Assembly: GCF_009688945.1 (NCBI RefSeq)
Contig: NZ_AP021874.1
Coordinates: 3,596,001-3,660,000 of the forward strand
Length of the DNA: 64,000 bases
Direction of reading: 5' to 3'
DNA from: Desulfosarcina alkanivorans
GTDB taxonomy: Bacteria; Desulfobacterota; Desulfobacteria; Desulfobacterales; Desulfosarcinaceae
This document shows positions 34,009-44,357 of this stretch, in pieces (the stretch's first letter is position 1; every line of letters begins with the position of its first letter). The position numbers were made by a program, and so were the translations under genes. The notes under the pieces were generated by a model. That model ran no database searches, was not told where the DNA came from, and saw only the letters and a program-made list of their open reading frames with translations.

Positions 34009-35463
34009 TTATGGGGTTCTTCTGACCTCCATACAGTGCTTGGAAAGGTTGTCGTCGAACTGAACCGGGTAGCAGCCATCGAAACAGGCCTTGCAGAAAT
34101 GATCGACCGGATTGTCGATACCGGTGGATGCGAGCAGCCCTTCCAGGCTCAGGTAGTACAGGGAATCCAGGCCCAGGTGGTCACGCAGCTCCGCCACGTT
34201 CATCCTGGCTGCGATCAGCTCCCCTTTGGTGGAAAAATCGATGCCGTAATGGCAGGGAAAGCGGTGGGCCGGCCCGCTGACCCTCAGGTGAACCCGTTTG
34301 ACCCCCAATTCACGAAGAGCCTTTACGCGTGTCTTTACGGTGGTGCCCCGTATAATCGAATCTTCGATGATGATGATGTCCTTGCCCTTGAGCAGTTCCT
34401 TGATGGGGTTGAGCTTCACCCGGACCCCGAAGTCCCGCATGCTCTGGGTCGGCTGAATGAATGTGCGGCCCACGTAGTGGTTGCGGATCATGCCCGTTTC
34501 GAAAGGGATGCCCGATGCTTCGGAATACCCCAGGGCCGCATAGGTGCCCGAATCGGGAAAAGGCATGACCAGGTCGGCATCCACGGGCGCTTCCTCGGCC
34601 AGCCGCCGGCCGTGGGCCTTGCGCGTGAGGTAGACGTTGTGGCCGAAAAAGGTGCTGTCCGGTCGGGCGAAGTAGATGAATTCAAAAATGCAGAACGCCC
34701 TGCGATTGGGGGTATTGGTGCGAATGCTTTTGACCCCGTCCCTGCTGATGATGACAATCTCACCCGGGTCCAGTTCGCGAACAAATTCCGCCTGCACCAG
34801 GTCCAGGGCGCAGGTCTCCGATGCCAGCACCCAGGAACCGTTGAGTTTGCCCAGGCACAGGGGCCGGAAGCCGTGAGGGTCCTTGATGCCGATCAATTCG
34901 CCCCGGCTGGTCAGCACCACCATGGAAAAAGCCCCCTTCAGGCGGGCCACCGAGGCTTTCAGGGCCTCCTCGAAACCCAGGTGGAGGCTGCGGACGAACA
35001 GGTGCAGAAACACCTCGCTGTCCATGGTGGTCTGGAAGATGGAGCCGGCATCCTCCAGTTCGGCTTTCACATGGTGGGCATTCACCAGGTTGCCGTTGTG
35101 GGCCACGGCATAGGCCCGGTTGCGGTGGCGCACCACCAGCGGCTGGGCGTTGGCCACCACCGAACTGCCCGTGGTGGAGTAGCGCACGTGTCCGACCGAA
35201 CTGGAGCCGTTGAGGCCCTCCAGGATGTCCATGTCAAACACGTCGGGAACCAGCCCCATCCCCTTGTATTCGTCTATCGCACCGCCGTCGGCAACGGCGA
35301 TCCCGGCACTCTCCTGCCCCCGATGCTGGAGGGCATAGAGCCCGAAGTAACACATTTTCGCCGAGTCCGGATGATTGAAAGCGCCAAAAAGGCCACATTC
35401 TTCCCGGGGTTTGTCCTCACCGATCATTTCCAGACGTGTTGTTTCAGATGGGTTCATTTTCAT
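34009..35463 (-). CDS. purF: Amidophosphoribosyltransferase
   Basis: 484 residues; catalyses the first committed step of purine synthesis, making phosphoribosylamine from PRPP and glutamine. Class II glutaminase nucleophile Cys23 (EECGLFGAF) after a short propeptide; it would be residue 11 if translation starts at Met13. The PRPP loop IIIIEDSIIRGTT is present. [4Fe-4S] ligands of the Bacillus-type enzyme are seen in RRAFCIFEFIYF and CKACFDGCYP. The chosen start at 35463 sits 43 bases after carB; AAGG upstream is weak, and 35457 or 35427 are possible. Same strand as carA-carB. Confidence 0.95.
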   Translation of the reverse strand: MKMNPSETTRLEMIGEDKPREECGLFGAFNHPDSAKMCYFGLYALQHRGQESAGIAVADGGAIDEYKGMGLVPDVFDMDILEGLNGSSSVGHVRYSTTGSSVVANAQPLVVRHRNRAYAVAHNGNLVNAHHVKAELEDAGSIFQTTMDSEVFLHLFVRSLHLGFEEALKASVARLKGAFSMVVLTSRGELIGIKDPHGFRPLCLGKLNGSWVLASETCALDLVQAEFVRELDPGEIVIISRDGVKSIRTNTPNRRAFCIFEFIYFARPDSTFFGHNVYLTRKAHGRRLAEEAPVDADLVMPFPDSGTYAALGYSEASGIPFETGMIRNHYVGRTFIQPTQSMRDFGVRVKLNPIKELLKGKDIIIIEDSIIRGTTVKTRVKALRELGVKRVHLRVSGPAHRFPCHYGIDFSTKGELIAARMNVAELRDHLGLDSLYYLSLEGLLASTGIDNPVDHFCKACFDGCYPVQFDDNLSKHCMEVRRTP

Positions 35464-35506
35464 TGGCCTTGAAGGGGAAATGGTTGGTCCGGGCCTGATG
35501 GACCCG

Positions 35507-38500
35507 CTATCCATGATAGTCCTGGATGGGTTTCACGGTAAAGGGTTTTTCCCGGAGTGCCTCAACGGCCCGGCACACGGCCAGCGCACCGGCGGCCGTC
35601 GTGGCGTAGGGCACCTTGAATTTAAGGGCCGCCCGACGGATCGTATAGCCGTCCCGGCGGGGTTCGTCACCGGTACCGGTGTTGATAATCAGCTGGATGC
35701 GGCCGTTCTTGATGGCGTCGGCGGCATGGGGGCGCCCCTGGGACACCTTGTTGATCCGTTCCGCCGGGATGCCGCTGGCGGTGAGACGGGACCAGGTCCC
35801 GTCGGTGGCCAGAATATCGAATCCCATATCTGCAAATTGGGCTGCCACCGGCAGCATGGCCGTCTTGTCGTCATCACCCACACTGATGAACACCGTTCCG
35901 GCCAGGGGCAGGCGCTGGCCGGCGCCCAGCTGCGCCTTGGCATAGGCCCGGCCAAAATCCTTGCCGATGCCCATCACTTCACCGGTGGACTTCATCTCCG
36001 GACCCAGGAGGGTATCCACGTCCGGGAACCGGTCAAAGGGCAGCACCGCCTCTTTGACCGACAGGTGCACGGGGACCACTTCCCGGGTAAACCCCAGTTC
36101 GGCAAGGGTCTGGCCCAGCATGATCCGGGTGGCCAGCTTGGCCAGCGGAACCCCGGTGGATTTACTGACGAAGGGAATCGTGCGCGACGCCCGGGGGTTG
36201 ACCTCGATCACAAAAAGCTGGTTGTCCTTGATGGCATACTGAACGTTCATCAGCCCCACCACTTTCAGTTCGGCAGCCATGGCCTTCGTGGCGGCGCTGA
36301 TCCGGGCGACCATATCGCTGCCGATGCTGATGGGAGGCAGGACACAGGCGGAGTCGCCGCTGTGGACACCGGCGGCCTCGATGTGTTCCATGATGCCACC
36401 GATAATGCTGGTGGTCCCGTCGCAGATGGCGTCCACGTCCACTTCCACCGCCGCCTCCAGAAACTTGTCGATGAGCACGGGATGACCCGGGGACGCCAGG
36501 ATGGCCAGCCGGGTAAAGGTCTCCATATCCCTGGGGTCGTAGACAATCTTCATGGCCCGCCCCCCCAGGACAAAGGAGGGCCGCACGATCACCGGATAGC
36601 CGATGGTGTCGGCAATCGTCAGGGCATCGGCAACGGACAGGGCCGTGCCGTTGGCCGGCTGCATGAGGCCCAGCTTCTTGAGCATGGCCTGGAACAGTTC
36701 CCGGTCTTCGGCCCGGTCGATGCTTTCCGGCTGGGTGCCCAGGATGGGTACGCCTTCCTGGTAAAGCGGTGTGGAGAGATTCAGCGGGGTCTGCCCGCCG
36801 AACTGGACGATCACGCCGTCGGGCTTTTCCTTCTCCACGATATGGAGCACGTCCTCGCGGGTCAACGGCTCGAAGTAGAGCTTGTCCGAGGTGTCGTAAT
36901 CGGTACTCACCGTTTCCGGGTTGCTGTTGACCATGATGCTCTCCACGCCCAGTTCACGCAGGGCAAAAGAGGCATGGACGCAGCAGTAGTCGAATTCGAT
37001 GCCCTGGCCGATGCGGTTGGGTCCGCCGCCCAGAATCATGACCTTTTTCCGCTTCGAGACCCGGGCTTCGCACTCGGTTTCGTAGGTGGAATAGTAGTAG
37101 GGGGTGGCAGCCCGGAATTCCGCCGCACAGGTGTCCACCAGCTTGTATACCGGCCGGATGCCCATGTCCGTGCGGGCCCGGGCCACCACTTTTTCCGTGA
37201 CGCCGGTAATATGGGCGATCTGGGCGTCGGAAAAACCGAAGGCCTTGGCGCGGGTCAATTGGTCGGCGCTGAGGGCGGAGAAGCGGGCTTCTTCAGCGCC
37301 CTCCCCCGGGCCAGCCGTCTCTGCGGCCTCGATCAGTTCCTGCTCCATGCGGAAAATCTGTTCCAGCTGAAAGAGAAACCAGGGATCGATGGCGGTCGTC
37401 TGGTGGATCTCCTCGATGGACATGCCCGCCTGAAGGGCATGACGCAGGTAAAAGATGCGCTGGGAGTTGGGAATGGCCAGTTTCTGTTCGATTTCATCCG
37501 GGGTCGGCGGCGCGCCATCAGCTTCCGGGCGGTCCTTACCGTCGGCGCCGAAGCCGAAGCGGCCGATCTCCAGGGACCGCAGCCCCTTCTGGAAGGCTTC
37601 TTTGAATGTCCTGCCGATGGCCATGGTTTCACCCACCGATTTCATGGCGGTGGTCAGCAGGTCCGGGGTTTCCGGAAATTTTTCGAAGGTCCAGCGGGGA
37701 ATCTTGACCACGCAATAGTCCAGGGTCGGCTCGAATGAGGCCAGGGTTTCACCGGTGATGTCGTTGGGGATCTCGTCAAGGGTGTACCCCACGGCCAGCT
37801 TGGCGGCAATCTTGGCAATGGGGAACCCGGTGGCCTTGGAAGCCAGGGCGCTGCTCCGGGAGACCCGGGGGTTCATCTCCACGACGATCAGGTCGCCGTT
37901 TTTCGGATCGACGGCGAACTGCACGTTGGACCCGCCGGTGTCCACGCCGATCTCGCGCATGATGTCCAGGGACGCGTCGCGCATCCGCTGGTATTCCCTG
38001 TCGGTGAGGGTCTGGGCCGGCGCCACGGTAATGGAGTCACCGGTATGCACACCCATGGGGTCCAGGTTCTCGATGGAGCAGATGATCACCACGTTGTCCG
38101 CGTGGTCACGCATCACCTCCAACTCATACTCTTTCCACCCCAGCACCGACTGCTCCAGCATCACCTGGCTGGTAAGGCTGGCATCCAGTCCCGATTTGGC
38201 TATTTTTTCGAGGTCTTCAGGGTTGTAGGCCACCCCCCCGCCGGTGCCGCCCAGGGTAAAGCTGGGCCGGATGATCAGCGGGAATCCGATCGATTCGGCA
38301 ATCTCGCGGGCCTCGTCCATGGTATTGGCAATGCCGCTTTCGGGGATACGCAGGCCGATGCGGTTCATGGCGTCGCGGAAGCGGTCCCGGGATTCGGCCT
38401 TTTCAATGGCGTCCAAGGAGGCGCCGATGAGTTCCACGCCGAAGGTATCCAGGGTTCCCTGCCGGGCCACCTCGACGGCGGTGTTCAATCCGGTCTGCCC

Positions 38501-38773
38501 GCCCAGGGTGGGCAGCAGGGCATCGGGGCGCTCTTTCTCGATAATCTTGGCCACCGCCTCGGGAGTGACCGGTTCGATGTAGGTGCGGTCCGCCGTTTCC
38601 GGGTCGGTCATGATGGTGGCCGGATTGGAATTGACCAGCACCACTTCGTAGCCCTCCTCTTTCAGGGCCTTGCAGGCCTGCGTCCCGGAGTAGTCGAATT
38701 CGCAGGCCTGCCCGATGATGATGGGGCCGGCGCCGATAATCAGAATTTTATGGATGTCCGTGCGTTTGGGCAT
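35507..38773 (-). CDS. carB: Carbamoyl-phosphate synthase large subunit
   Basis: 1088 residues (E. coli 1073). Two homologous ATP-grasp halves are visible: the first starts [29 protein letters not shown], and the second starts [23 protein letters not shown]. The allosteric MGS domain is at the C-terminus ([20 protein letters not shown]). It makes carbamoyl phosphate for pyrimidines and arginine using ammonia channelled from CarA. The linker before the second half holds a slightly longer insertion ([14 protein letters not shown]). Follows carA after a 120-base gap that contains a repeat. Confidence 0.97.
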   Translation of the reverse strand: MPKRTDIHKILIIGAGPIIIGQACEFDYSGTQACKALKEEGYEVVLVNSNPATIMTDPETADRTYIEPVTPEAVAKIIEKERPDALLPTLGGQTGLNTAVEVARQGTLDTFGVELIGASLDAIEKAESRDRFRDAMNRIGLRIPESGIANTMDEAREIAESIGFPLIIRPSFTLGGTGGGVAYNPEDLEKIAKSGLDASLTSQVMLEQSVLGWKEYELEVMRDHADNVVIICSIENLDPMGVHTGDSITVAPAQTLTDREYQRMRDASLDIMREIGVDTGGSNVQFAVDPKNGDLIVVEMNPRVSRSSALASKATGFPIAKIAAKLAVGYTLDEIPNDITGETLASFEPTLDYCVVKIPRWTFEKFPETPDLLTTAMKSVGETMAIGRTFKEAFQKGLRSLEIGRFGFGADGKDRPEADGAPPTPDEIEQKLAIPNSQRIFYLRHALQAGMSIEEIHQTTAIDPWFLFQLEQIFRMEQELIEAAETAGPGEGAEEARFSALSADQLTRAKAFGFSDAQIAHITGVTEKVVARARTDMGIRPVYKLVDTCAAEFRAATPYYYSTYETECEARVSKRKKVMILGGGPNRIGQGIEFDYCCVHASFALRELGVESIMVNSNPETVSTDYDTSDKLYFEPLTREDVLHIVEKEKPDGVIVQFGGQTPLNLSTPLYQEGVPILGTQPESIDRAEDRELFQAMLKKLGLMQPANGTALSVADALTIADTIGYPVIVRPSFVLGGRAMKIVYDPRDMETFTRLAILASPGHPVLIDKFLEAAVEVDVDAICDGTTSIIGGIMEHIEAAGVHSGDSACVLPPISIGSDMVARISAATKAMAAELKVVGLMNVQYAIKDNQLFVIEVNPRASRTIPFVSKSTGVPLAKLATRIMLGQTLAELGFTREVVPVHLSVKEAVLPFDRFPDVDTLLGPEMKSTGEVMGIGKDFGRAYAKAQLGAGQRLPLAGTVFISVGDDDKTAMLPVAAQFADMGFDILATDGTWSRLTASGIPAERINKVSQGRPHAADAIKNGRIQLIINTGTGDEPRRDGYTIRRAALKFKVPYATTAAGALAVCRAVEALREKPFTVKPIQDYHG

Positions 38774-38868
38774 GTGTGTGGAGACCGAATTTAGCGTGCA
38801 GAAGCCAGAATCCAGAAGCGTGGATTTGTCTTCAACGCGTTATAATTTATTTAACAGCAGATATCGGG

Positions 38869-38885
38869 CTTTTTACGAATCCGTC
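38869..38885 (-). repeat. Solo copy of the TIR motif GACGGATTCGTAAAAAG
   Basis: Minus-strand GACGGATTCGTAAAAAG in the carA-carB gap; matches the left terminal repeat of the element at 3901-3917 (GACGGACTCGTAAAAAG) at 16 of 17 bases. The gap also holds a short tandem-like word CAGAAGCCAGAATCCAGAAG. Confidence 0.55.
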
Positions 38886-38893
38886 CATTTTCG

Positions 38894-40030
38894 TCATTTC
38901 GTTTTCATCATGGCCCTGAACTGATCGAACAGGTAAGCCGCATCATGCGGCCCCGGAGATGCCTCCGGGTGGTATTGGACGGAAAAGGCCGGCAACCGGC
39001 GGTGGCGGATGCCCTCCACGGTGTTGTCGTTCAGATTGATGTGGGTCACCTCGACCGCATCGGTGCCGAGACTGTCCATGTCGACGGCAAAACCGTGATT
39101 CTGGGAGGTGATCTCCACCTTTCCGGTCTTCAGGTTCTTGACCGGCTGGTTGGCCCCCCGATGACCGAATTTCAACTTGTAGGTACGCCCGCCCAGGGCC
39201 AGGCCCAGGATCTGGTTGCCCAGGCAGATGCCGAAAATGGGCAGCCGGCCGAGCAGGTCTTTAACGGTCCGGACGCCGTAAACGACCGGTTCCGGATCGC
39301 CGGGCCCGTTGGAGAGGAAGAGGCCGTCGGGCGCCGTGGCCAAAATGGCCGAGGCATCGGTTTCGGCCGGCACCACCAGGACCTCGAAACCCACCCGTTC
39401 CAGGCAGCGGGCAATGTTGTACTTGAGGCCGAAATCAATGGCCACCACCGAAGGCCGATCCCCCCGGTGCCGCCATACGCGGGCATCCAGTGTCAACTCA
39501 TCGCCCAGCAATTCGGGCTTGCCGGCGGTCCACCGGTATGCCCGGCGGGTGGTGACCTCCCGGGCCAGGTCCATGCCCACCATGCTGGGAAGGGCATTGG
39601 CACGCCGTTTCAGGGATTCGGGATCCAGATCCGTCGTGGAAATGATGGCGCGCATGGCGCCGCCGTTGCGGATGTGGCGGGTCAGGGCCCGCGTATCCAG
39701 CCCTTCGACCCCCAGTATGTTCTGGCCGGCAAGGTAGTCGGCCAGGGATTGCGTGGACCGGTAGTTGCTGGGAAAGGGCTGGTACTCCTTGACCAGAAAA
39801 GCGGCGACCTGAATCCGCCCGGACTCGACATCTTCGTCGTTGACGCCGTAGTTGCCCACCAGCGGATAGGTCATGGTGACCATCTGGCCGCTGTAGGAGG
39901 GGTCGGTAAGCACCTCCTGGTAACCGGTCATGCTGGTGTTGAACACCACCTCGCCGCTGGCTTCACCGGGACCGGTAAAGGACCTGCAGGGGAAGGTGCG
40001 GCCGTCCTCGAGTGTCAGTCGTGCTTGCAT
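38894..40030 (-). CDS. carA: Carbamoyl-phosphate synthase small subunit (glutaminase)
   Basis: 378 residues. N-terminal CPSase domain ([45 protein letters not shown]) and C-terminal class I glutamine amidotransferase with nucleophile in [16 protein letters not shown] and the His-Glu pair in [14 protein letters not shown]. Supplies ammonia to CarB. ATG at 40030 starts [10 protein letters not shown]; the longer ORF to 40123 has no homology or ribosome site. First gene of carA-carB-purF. Confidence 0.96.
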   Translation of the reverse strand: MQARLTLEDGRTFPCRSFTGPGEASGEVVFNTSMTGYQEVLTDPSYSGQMVTMTYPLVGNYGVNDEDVESGRIQVAAFLVKEYQPFPSNYRSTQSLADYLAGQNILGVEGLDTRALTRHIRNGGAMRAIISTTDLDPESLKRRANALPSMVGMDLAREVTTRRAYRWTAGKPELLGDELTLDARVWRHRGDRPSVVAIDFGLKYNIARCLERVGFEVLVVPAETDASAILATAPDGLFLSNGPGDPEPVVYGVRTVKDLLGRLPIFGICLGNQILGLALGGRTYKLKFGHRGANQPVKNLKTGKVEITSQNHGFAVDMDSLGTDAVEVTHINLNDNTVEGIRHRRLPAFSVQYHPEASPGPHDAAYLFDQFRAMMKTK

Positions 40031-40279
40031 AGATAACCGTATTGTTTGCGCCGGGCCGGTCGGCCATACGCCGTAAAAAGTTCTGAGGTCAATTACCACA
40101 TCTGCCCGGCAAATCAAGCCCATTTAGCGGGGTCCCGGGCAGCGGCGCCGAATCCTTGCCCCGCCGCCCGCCGGGGGGCGCAGACAGGGAGAATCACTGT
40201 CAAACGAAGGATAACCATCCGATCCGACGGGGAATTGACAGGGAACCGGCACCGGACGTGCTGCATCCGGTCATTGACA

Positions 40280-42613
40280 TTACCCCATGGGGGTATTTTC
40301 CACCAGATCCCAGATGCCGCAGGGGCAGGCACCGGCGCAGAATCCACAACCGATACAGCGCTCCGGATCGACCACATACTCGAAGGCCGGCCCTTCCAGG
40401 GCCTTGCGGCTGATGGCCGCCTCCGGGCACATGGCCACACAGATGCCGCAGTCCCGGCAACTGCCGCAGGAAGCGCACTGGGACCCGCACTGTTCCATGT
40501 CTTCGTACTGAACGATCCGCGGATCCAGGTATTCCAGGGAGATGCGGTTGATGTCGATGACCATCTTGCGATCCGCACCGGGCCGTTTGCCGGCCATGAT
40601 TTCCGAGATGGTTTCGGCGGCCCGCCGTCCGGCGCCGATGGCGTCGGTGAGCAGGCCGGGCCGCACCACATCGCCGATGGCGTAGACCTTGGGGTTGGAC
40701 GTCTGGTAATCCTCGTTGACCATCACGAATCCGCGCTCGGTGGCCACGTCGTCGGGCAGGAAATCCAGGTCCGGGGCATCGCCGATGGAGACCACCACCG
40801 TGTCGGCGGGAATCAGTTCCCCGCTCTCCAGCTCCACGCCCCGCTCGGTGATCCGACGGGTGAAGACCGGCCAGCGAAACACGGCGCCCACCGACTCGGC
40901 GTCTTCACGCTCCTTGCCGAAACTGGCCGGCTCCTGGACGTCCAGCAGGGTGATCTCGCCGGCCCCCAGGCGAGCCGCCTCGGTCGCCACGTCGCAGCCC
41001 ACGTTGCCGGCACCGATGATCACCACCCGGTTGCCCGGTGAAACGCGGTCATGCTTGGCATCGGTCAGAAAATCCATGGCCGTGATCAACCGTTCCTTGC
41101 CCGGAATGGGCAGGGTTCTCGGTTTTTGTGCGCCGGCGGCCAGGATCACAAAATCGTAATCGGCGATCAACTGGATCGTATCCGACCGGCTCAACCGTTG
41201 CTGGAGGTGAACGTGGGGGATTGCTTCCGCCGCCCGGGCCAGCTCTTTTTCGACCACGTCGGCGGGGATGCGGCTGCTGGGAATTGCCGAGGCGATCTTT
41301 CCGCCCAGGGTCGGGGCGTTATCGAACACCACCGCCTCGTGGCCCATGCGGCGCAGCTGCCAGGCCGTGGAAATCCCGGCGGGTCCGCCGCCGACAACAG
41401 CGATGCGCTTGCCGGAAAGGGGCGGAAGCTCAGGCAGGCGTGCATCGATGCTGGCCCGGCCCAGCTGGGATACGTCCACCGGGGTCATGAAGGCCGAGCC
41501 CTTGGTACAGGCGGTCATGCAGGGGTGGGGACACAGGTAGCCGCACACGGAAGCCGGAAACGGGGTAAAGGCCAGGGCCAGGTCAACGGCCTCGTCCACC
41601 CGTCCCTCGCGGACCAGCCGCCAGCGATCCTGCACGGGAATGCCCGACGGACAGGTGGACTCGCAGGGGGCCTTGAATTTGCGGTTTTCCCAAACGGGGA
41701 CGAAACGCCGCAGGTTGCCGTGGGTGATCAGGGGAATCGGGCTGCGGTCGATGTCGGTGAGATCACCGACAATGCCGCCCCTGCCCAGTTTGTTATCCCA
41801 CACATCGCGCCTGAAATCGGCCATGGAACGCCGGCCGACGCTTTTTTTCTCCTGGGGCGACCGGGCGATGATCAACTGCCACGCGTCGCGGACCGCCAGG
41901 GTCTCGCGCAGTTCCAGGCGGTCGATGGCCGTCAGAAAACGCTCCAGCCCGTCGACCAGCCATTTCCATGTGTCGTCATCGACGGGCATCATCCTGGCAT
42001 CGGCATGGCTGAAGCCTTTTTGCGGGCCGCGAAACAGCACCCGCCCCCCCACCATGCCCACCATGGGGCGGTATCCGAGCACATTTTCCGGATTCTGGGC
42101 GTCGTGGCCGCAGATCACGGCCACGCCGCCGGCCATGAACTCGGCAAAATAATCCCCGGCGGAGCCCAGCACCCACAACTGGGGTGGTTCAAAGCGGGGG
42201 TTGTTCTTGGTCATGGTCATGCCCCGGGCGCCGATATTGCCGGCAACATAGACCTTCCCCTGGGCCATGCCGTTGGCCGCACCGTTGGACGCGTGGCCGT
42301 GAACCGTGATCGTCGCACCGGCATTGAGCCAGCCGACGTCGTCCGATACCGGCCCCAGGACGTCAATGGTGGTTCCCGGATACCCCATGGACCCCACCCG
42401 CTGGCCGGCATGACCTTTGATCTTCAGGTGCACCGGCTCGCCGCCGGTTTTCCACAGGCGCCCGCCGATACCGTGCTGACCGAAGGCATGAATGGCCAGA
42501 CTGCGGTGGCCCGCGTCCACGGCCTGCTGAATCTGTTCTTCGAGAACCCGCGAGGCCAGGCGCTCCCCGTCGCGCTTTCCCGTTATATTGAAAGGTTGTC
42601 TGTTTTCCGTCAT
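40280..42613 (-). CDS. Glutamate synthase: GXGXG domain fused to GltD-like flavoprotein with ferredoxin domain
   Basis: 777 residues. Residues ~1-250 are the GXGXG beta-helix normally found at the end of the large subunit (GHAGQRVGSMGYPGTTIDVLGPVSDDVGW; NGMAQGKVYVAGNIGARG). Residues ~315-690 are GltD-like: Fe-S cysteines (CESTCPSG, CGYLCPHPCMTAC), FAD site VVGGGPAGIS, NADPH site IIGAGNVGCD, and IGDVVRPGLLTDAIG. A C-terminal ferredoxin follows with many cysteines (CGSQCASCGSCRDCGICVAMCP; CIGCGFCAGACPCGIW). This packing differs from the E. coli GltBD pair and fits the split glutamate synthase of anaerobes. Third gene of the operon. Confidence 0.9.
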   Translation of the reverse strand: MTENRQPFNITGKRDGERLASRVLEEQIQQAVDAGHRSLAIHAFGQHGIGGRLWKTGGEPVHLKIKGHAGQRVGSMGYPGTTIDVLGPVSDDVGWLNAGATITVHGHASNGAANGMAQGKVYVAGNIGARGMTMTKNNPRFEPPQLWVLGSAGDYFAEFMAGGVAVICGHDAQNPENVLGYRPMVGMVGGRVLFRGPQKGFSHADARMMPVDDDTWKWLVDGLERFLTAIDRLELRETLAVRDAWQLIIARSPQEKKSVGRRSMADFRRDVWDNKLGRGGIVGDLTDIDRSPIPLITHGNLRRFVPVWENRKFKAPCESTCPSGIPVQDRWRLVREGRVDEAVDLALAFTPFPASVCGYLCPHPCMTACTKGSAFMTPVDVSQLGRASIDARLPELPPLSGKRIAVVGGGPAGISTAWQLRRMGHEAVVFDNAPTLGGKIASAIPSSRIPADVVEKELARAAEAIPHVHLQQRLSRSDTIQLIADYDFVILAAGAQKPRTLPIPGKERLITAMDFLTDAKHDRVSPGNRVVIIGAGNVGCDVATEAARLGAGEITLLDVQEPASFGKEREDAESVGAVFRWPVFTRRITERGVELESGELIPADTVVVSIGDAPDLDFLPDDVATERGFVMVNEDYQTSNPKVYAIGDVVRPGLLTDAIGAGRRAAETISEIMAGKRPGADRKMVIDINRISLEYLDPRIVQYEDMEQCGSQCASCGSCRDCGICVAMCPEAAISRKALEGPAFEYVVDPERCIGCGFCAGACPCGIWDLVENTPMG

Positions 42614-42645
42614 CGCTCGTTCTCCAGTAATAGCAACAACAGGTT

Positions 42646-42699
42646 TTTAGGCTGCAGGCTGCAGGGAAATCGGATCGGGTCTTTTTCCTACAGCCTAAA
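42646..42699. repeat. Inverted repeat between glt genes
   Basis: TTTAGGCTG (42646-42654) and CAGCCTAAA (42691-42699) flank a duplicated AGGCTGC word. It fills the 109-base gap between two glt genes and could act as mRNA processing or stabilising hairpin. Confidence 0.4.
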
Positions 42700-42722
42700 C
42701 CGCTAAAGCCTATCCACCTAAT

Positions 42723-44357
42723 CTAAACCACGTACTTGATATTCAGCCGCTGGGCGGCATGGTAATCGCCGATGCCCAGGGCGTCTGACATGCCGATGGG
42801 CAGGGCGGTGGACCGGCCCAGGGGGGCCACGATTTTCTTCAGCTCGGTGTCAAAGGCCAGAAAAAGGTCCACGACGCGTTCGGCCACCTTTTCCACATCC
42901 AGGCGGCGGTAGAGCCGGGGATCCTGGGACGTGATGCCCCGTGGACAGCGGCCGATGTTACAGATATTGCACCGGTCCGTCTCCGATCCCAGGCAGCCGG
43001 CGGCCGCCTGCATGATGTACTTGCCGGTCTGGACGCCGCTGGCCCCCAGCATGATCAGGGCGGCGGCGTTGGCGGCCAGGTTGCCGCTCTTGCCGACACC
43101 GCCGCCGGCAAACAGGGGGATCTCGTTCTGCATGCCCACTTCGACCAGGTTCAGGTAGCCGTCCCGGATGTTGGTGGCGATGGGATGGCCCATGTGGTTC
43201 ATGGAGACATTGTAGGCCGCGCCGGTGCCCCCGTCCTCACCGTCGATGGCCAGGCCGGCGGCATAGGGGTTGCGCGTCAGGTTGTTAAGCACCGCCATTG
43301 CCGTTGAAGTAGCTGAAATTTTTGGATATACAGGCACCCTGAACCCCCAGGCCATGTACATGGACTGGATCATCTTGGCCACGGATTCTTCGATAGAATA
43401 CTGGGTCTGGTGGGTGGGCGGACTGGGCAGGCTGACCCCCGGCGGCACCCCGCGGATGGCGGCGATAAGCTTGTTCACCTTGTGCCACATCAGCAGTCCG
43501 CCGTCGCCGGGCTTGGCACCCTGGCCGTACTTGATCTCGATGGCGCAGGGATCTTCCACCATCTCGGGAATGGCGTGAATGATTTCGTCCCATCCGAAAT
43601 AGCCGCTGGCGATCTGCAGGATCACGTATTTGAGAAAGGGGCTGCGCAGCAGGCGCGGCGGGCATCCGCCTTCACCGGTGCACATGCGCACCGGCATGCC
43701 CAGTTCCTCGTTGAGGTAGGCCACACCCATCTGCAGCCCCTCCCACATGTTGGGGGAAAGTGCACCGAAACTCATACCGCCGATGATCAGGGGATAGATC
43801 TCCCGCACCGGTGGAATCCATCCGTTCTCGCTGAGGAACTTCAGGTTCTGCTCCGGAGGCAGCACACGGCCCAGCAGAGTCCGCAGCTCGAATTCATGGC
43901 GCCCGGCATCCAGGGCCGGATCCGTGAGCATGGAAATGCGGATGAACTTGATCTGGTCCAGGATGCCGCCGGGGACATTCCGCCGACCGCCGCGGCTGCG
44001 GGGCTGACCGCCGCGGTTGATATGATACCGCAGCTTATCCGCCTCGTCCGAACGCATGGGGAGGATGGCATCATTGGGGCAGACCAGGCTGCAGGTGGCA
44101 CAGCCCACACAGGCATAGGCCGGATCGGTCTTCTGGCGAATACCGTGGTAGACATCGAAGCTGCTGGCGGGGTTGCCGCCGGGTTCGAGGGAAACCGCGA
44201 TACGCCGCTTGCGGAATACACCCAGCTCGATGGCATTGACCGGGCATACCGCCGTGCAACGGCCGCACAGCGTGCACTTGTCCTTGTGCCAGAGAATCTG
44301 CCAGGGCAGATCCTTGACGCTTAGTGTAGAAGGGGTAACGGCTGCGTTTGGCTGCAT
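42723..44357 (-). CDS. Glutamate synthase FMN/[3Fe-4S] catalytic domain with N-terminal ferredoxin
   Basis: 544 residues. N-terminal 8Fe ferredoxin: CTLCGRCTAVCP and CVGCATCSLVCP. The rest is the FMN-binding synthase barrel (YPLIIGGMSFGALS; EIKYGQGAKPGDGGLL; IDGEDGGTGAA). The [3Fe-4S] cysteines are in CLGSETDRCNICNIGRCPRGI. It receives ammonia from the amidotransferase subunit and reduces the imine from 2-oxoglutarate to glutamate, with electrons through the ferredoxin domain. Ribosome site AGGAGGTTTCCAT before ATG. Overlaps the amidotransferase gene by 37 bases. Confidence 0.93.
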   Translation of the reverse strand: MQPNAAVTPSTLSVKDLPWQILWHKDKCTLCGRCTAVCPVNAIELGVFRKRRIAVSLEPGGNPASSFDVYHGIRQKTDPAYACVGCATCSLVCPNDAILPMRSDEADKLRYHINRGGQPRSRGGRRNVPGGILDQIKFIRISMLTDPALDAGRHEFELRTLLGRVLPPEQNLKFLSENGWIPPVREIYPLIIGGMSFGALSPNMWEGLQMGVAYLNEELGMPVRMCTGEGGCPPRLLRSPFLKYVILQIASGYFGWDEIIHAIPEMVEDPCAIEIKYGQGAKPGDGGLLMWHKVNKLIAAIRGVPPGVSLPSPPTHQTQYSIEESVAKMIQSMYMAWGFRVPVYPKISATSTAMAVLNNLTRNPYAAGLAIDGEDGGTGAAYNVSMNHMGHPIATNIRDGYLNLVEVGMQNEIPLFAGGGVGKSGNLAANAAALIMLGASGVQTGKYIMQAAAGCLGSETDRCNICNIGRCPRGITSQDPRLYRRLDVEKVAERVVDLFLAFDTELKKIVAPLGRSTALPIGMSDALGIGDYHAAQRLNIKYVV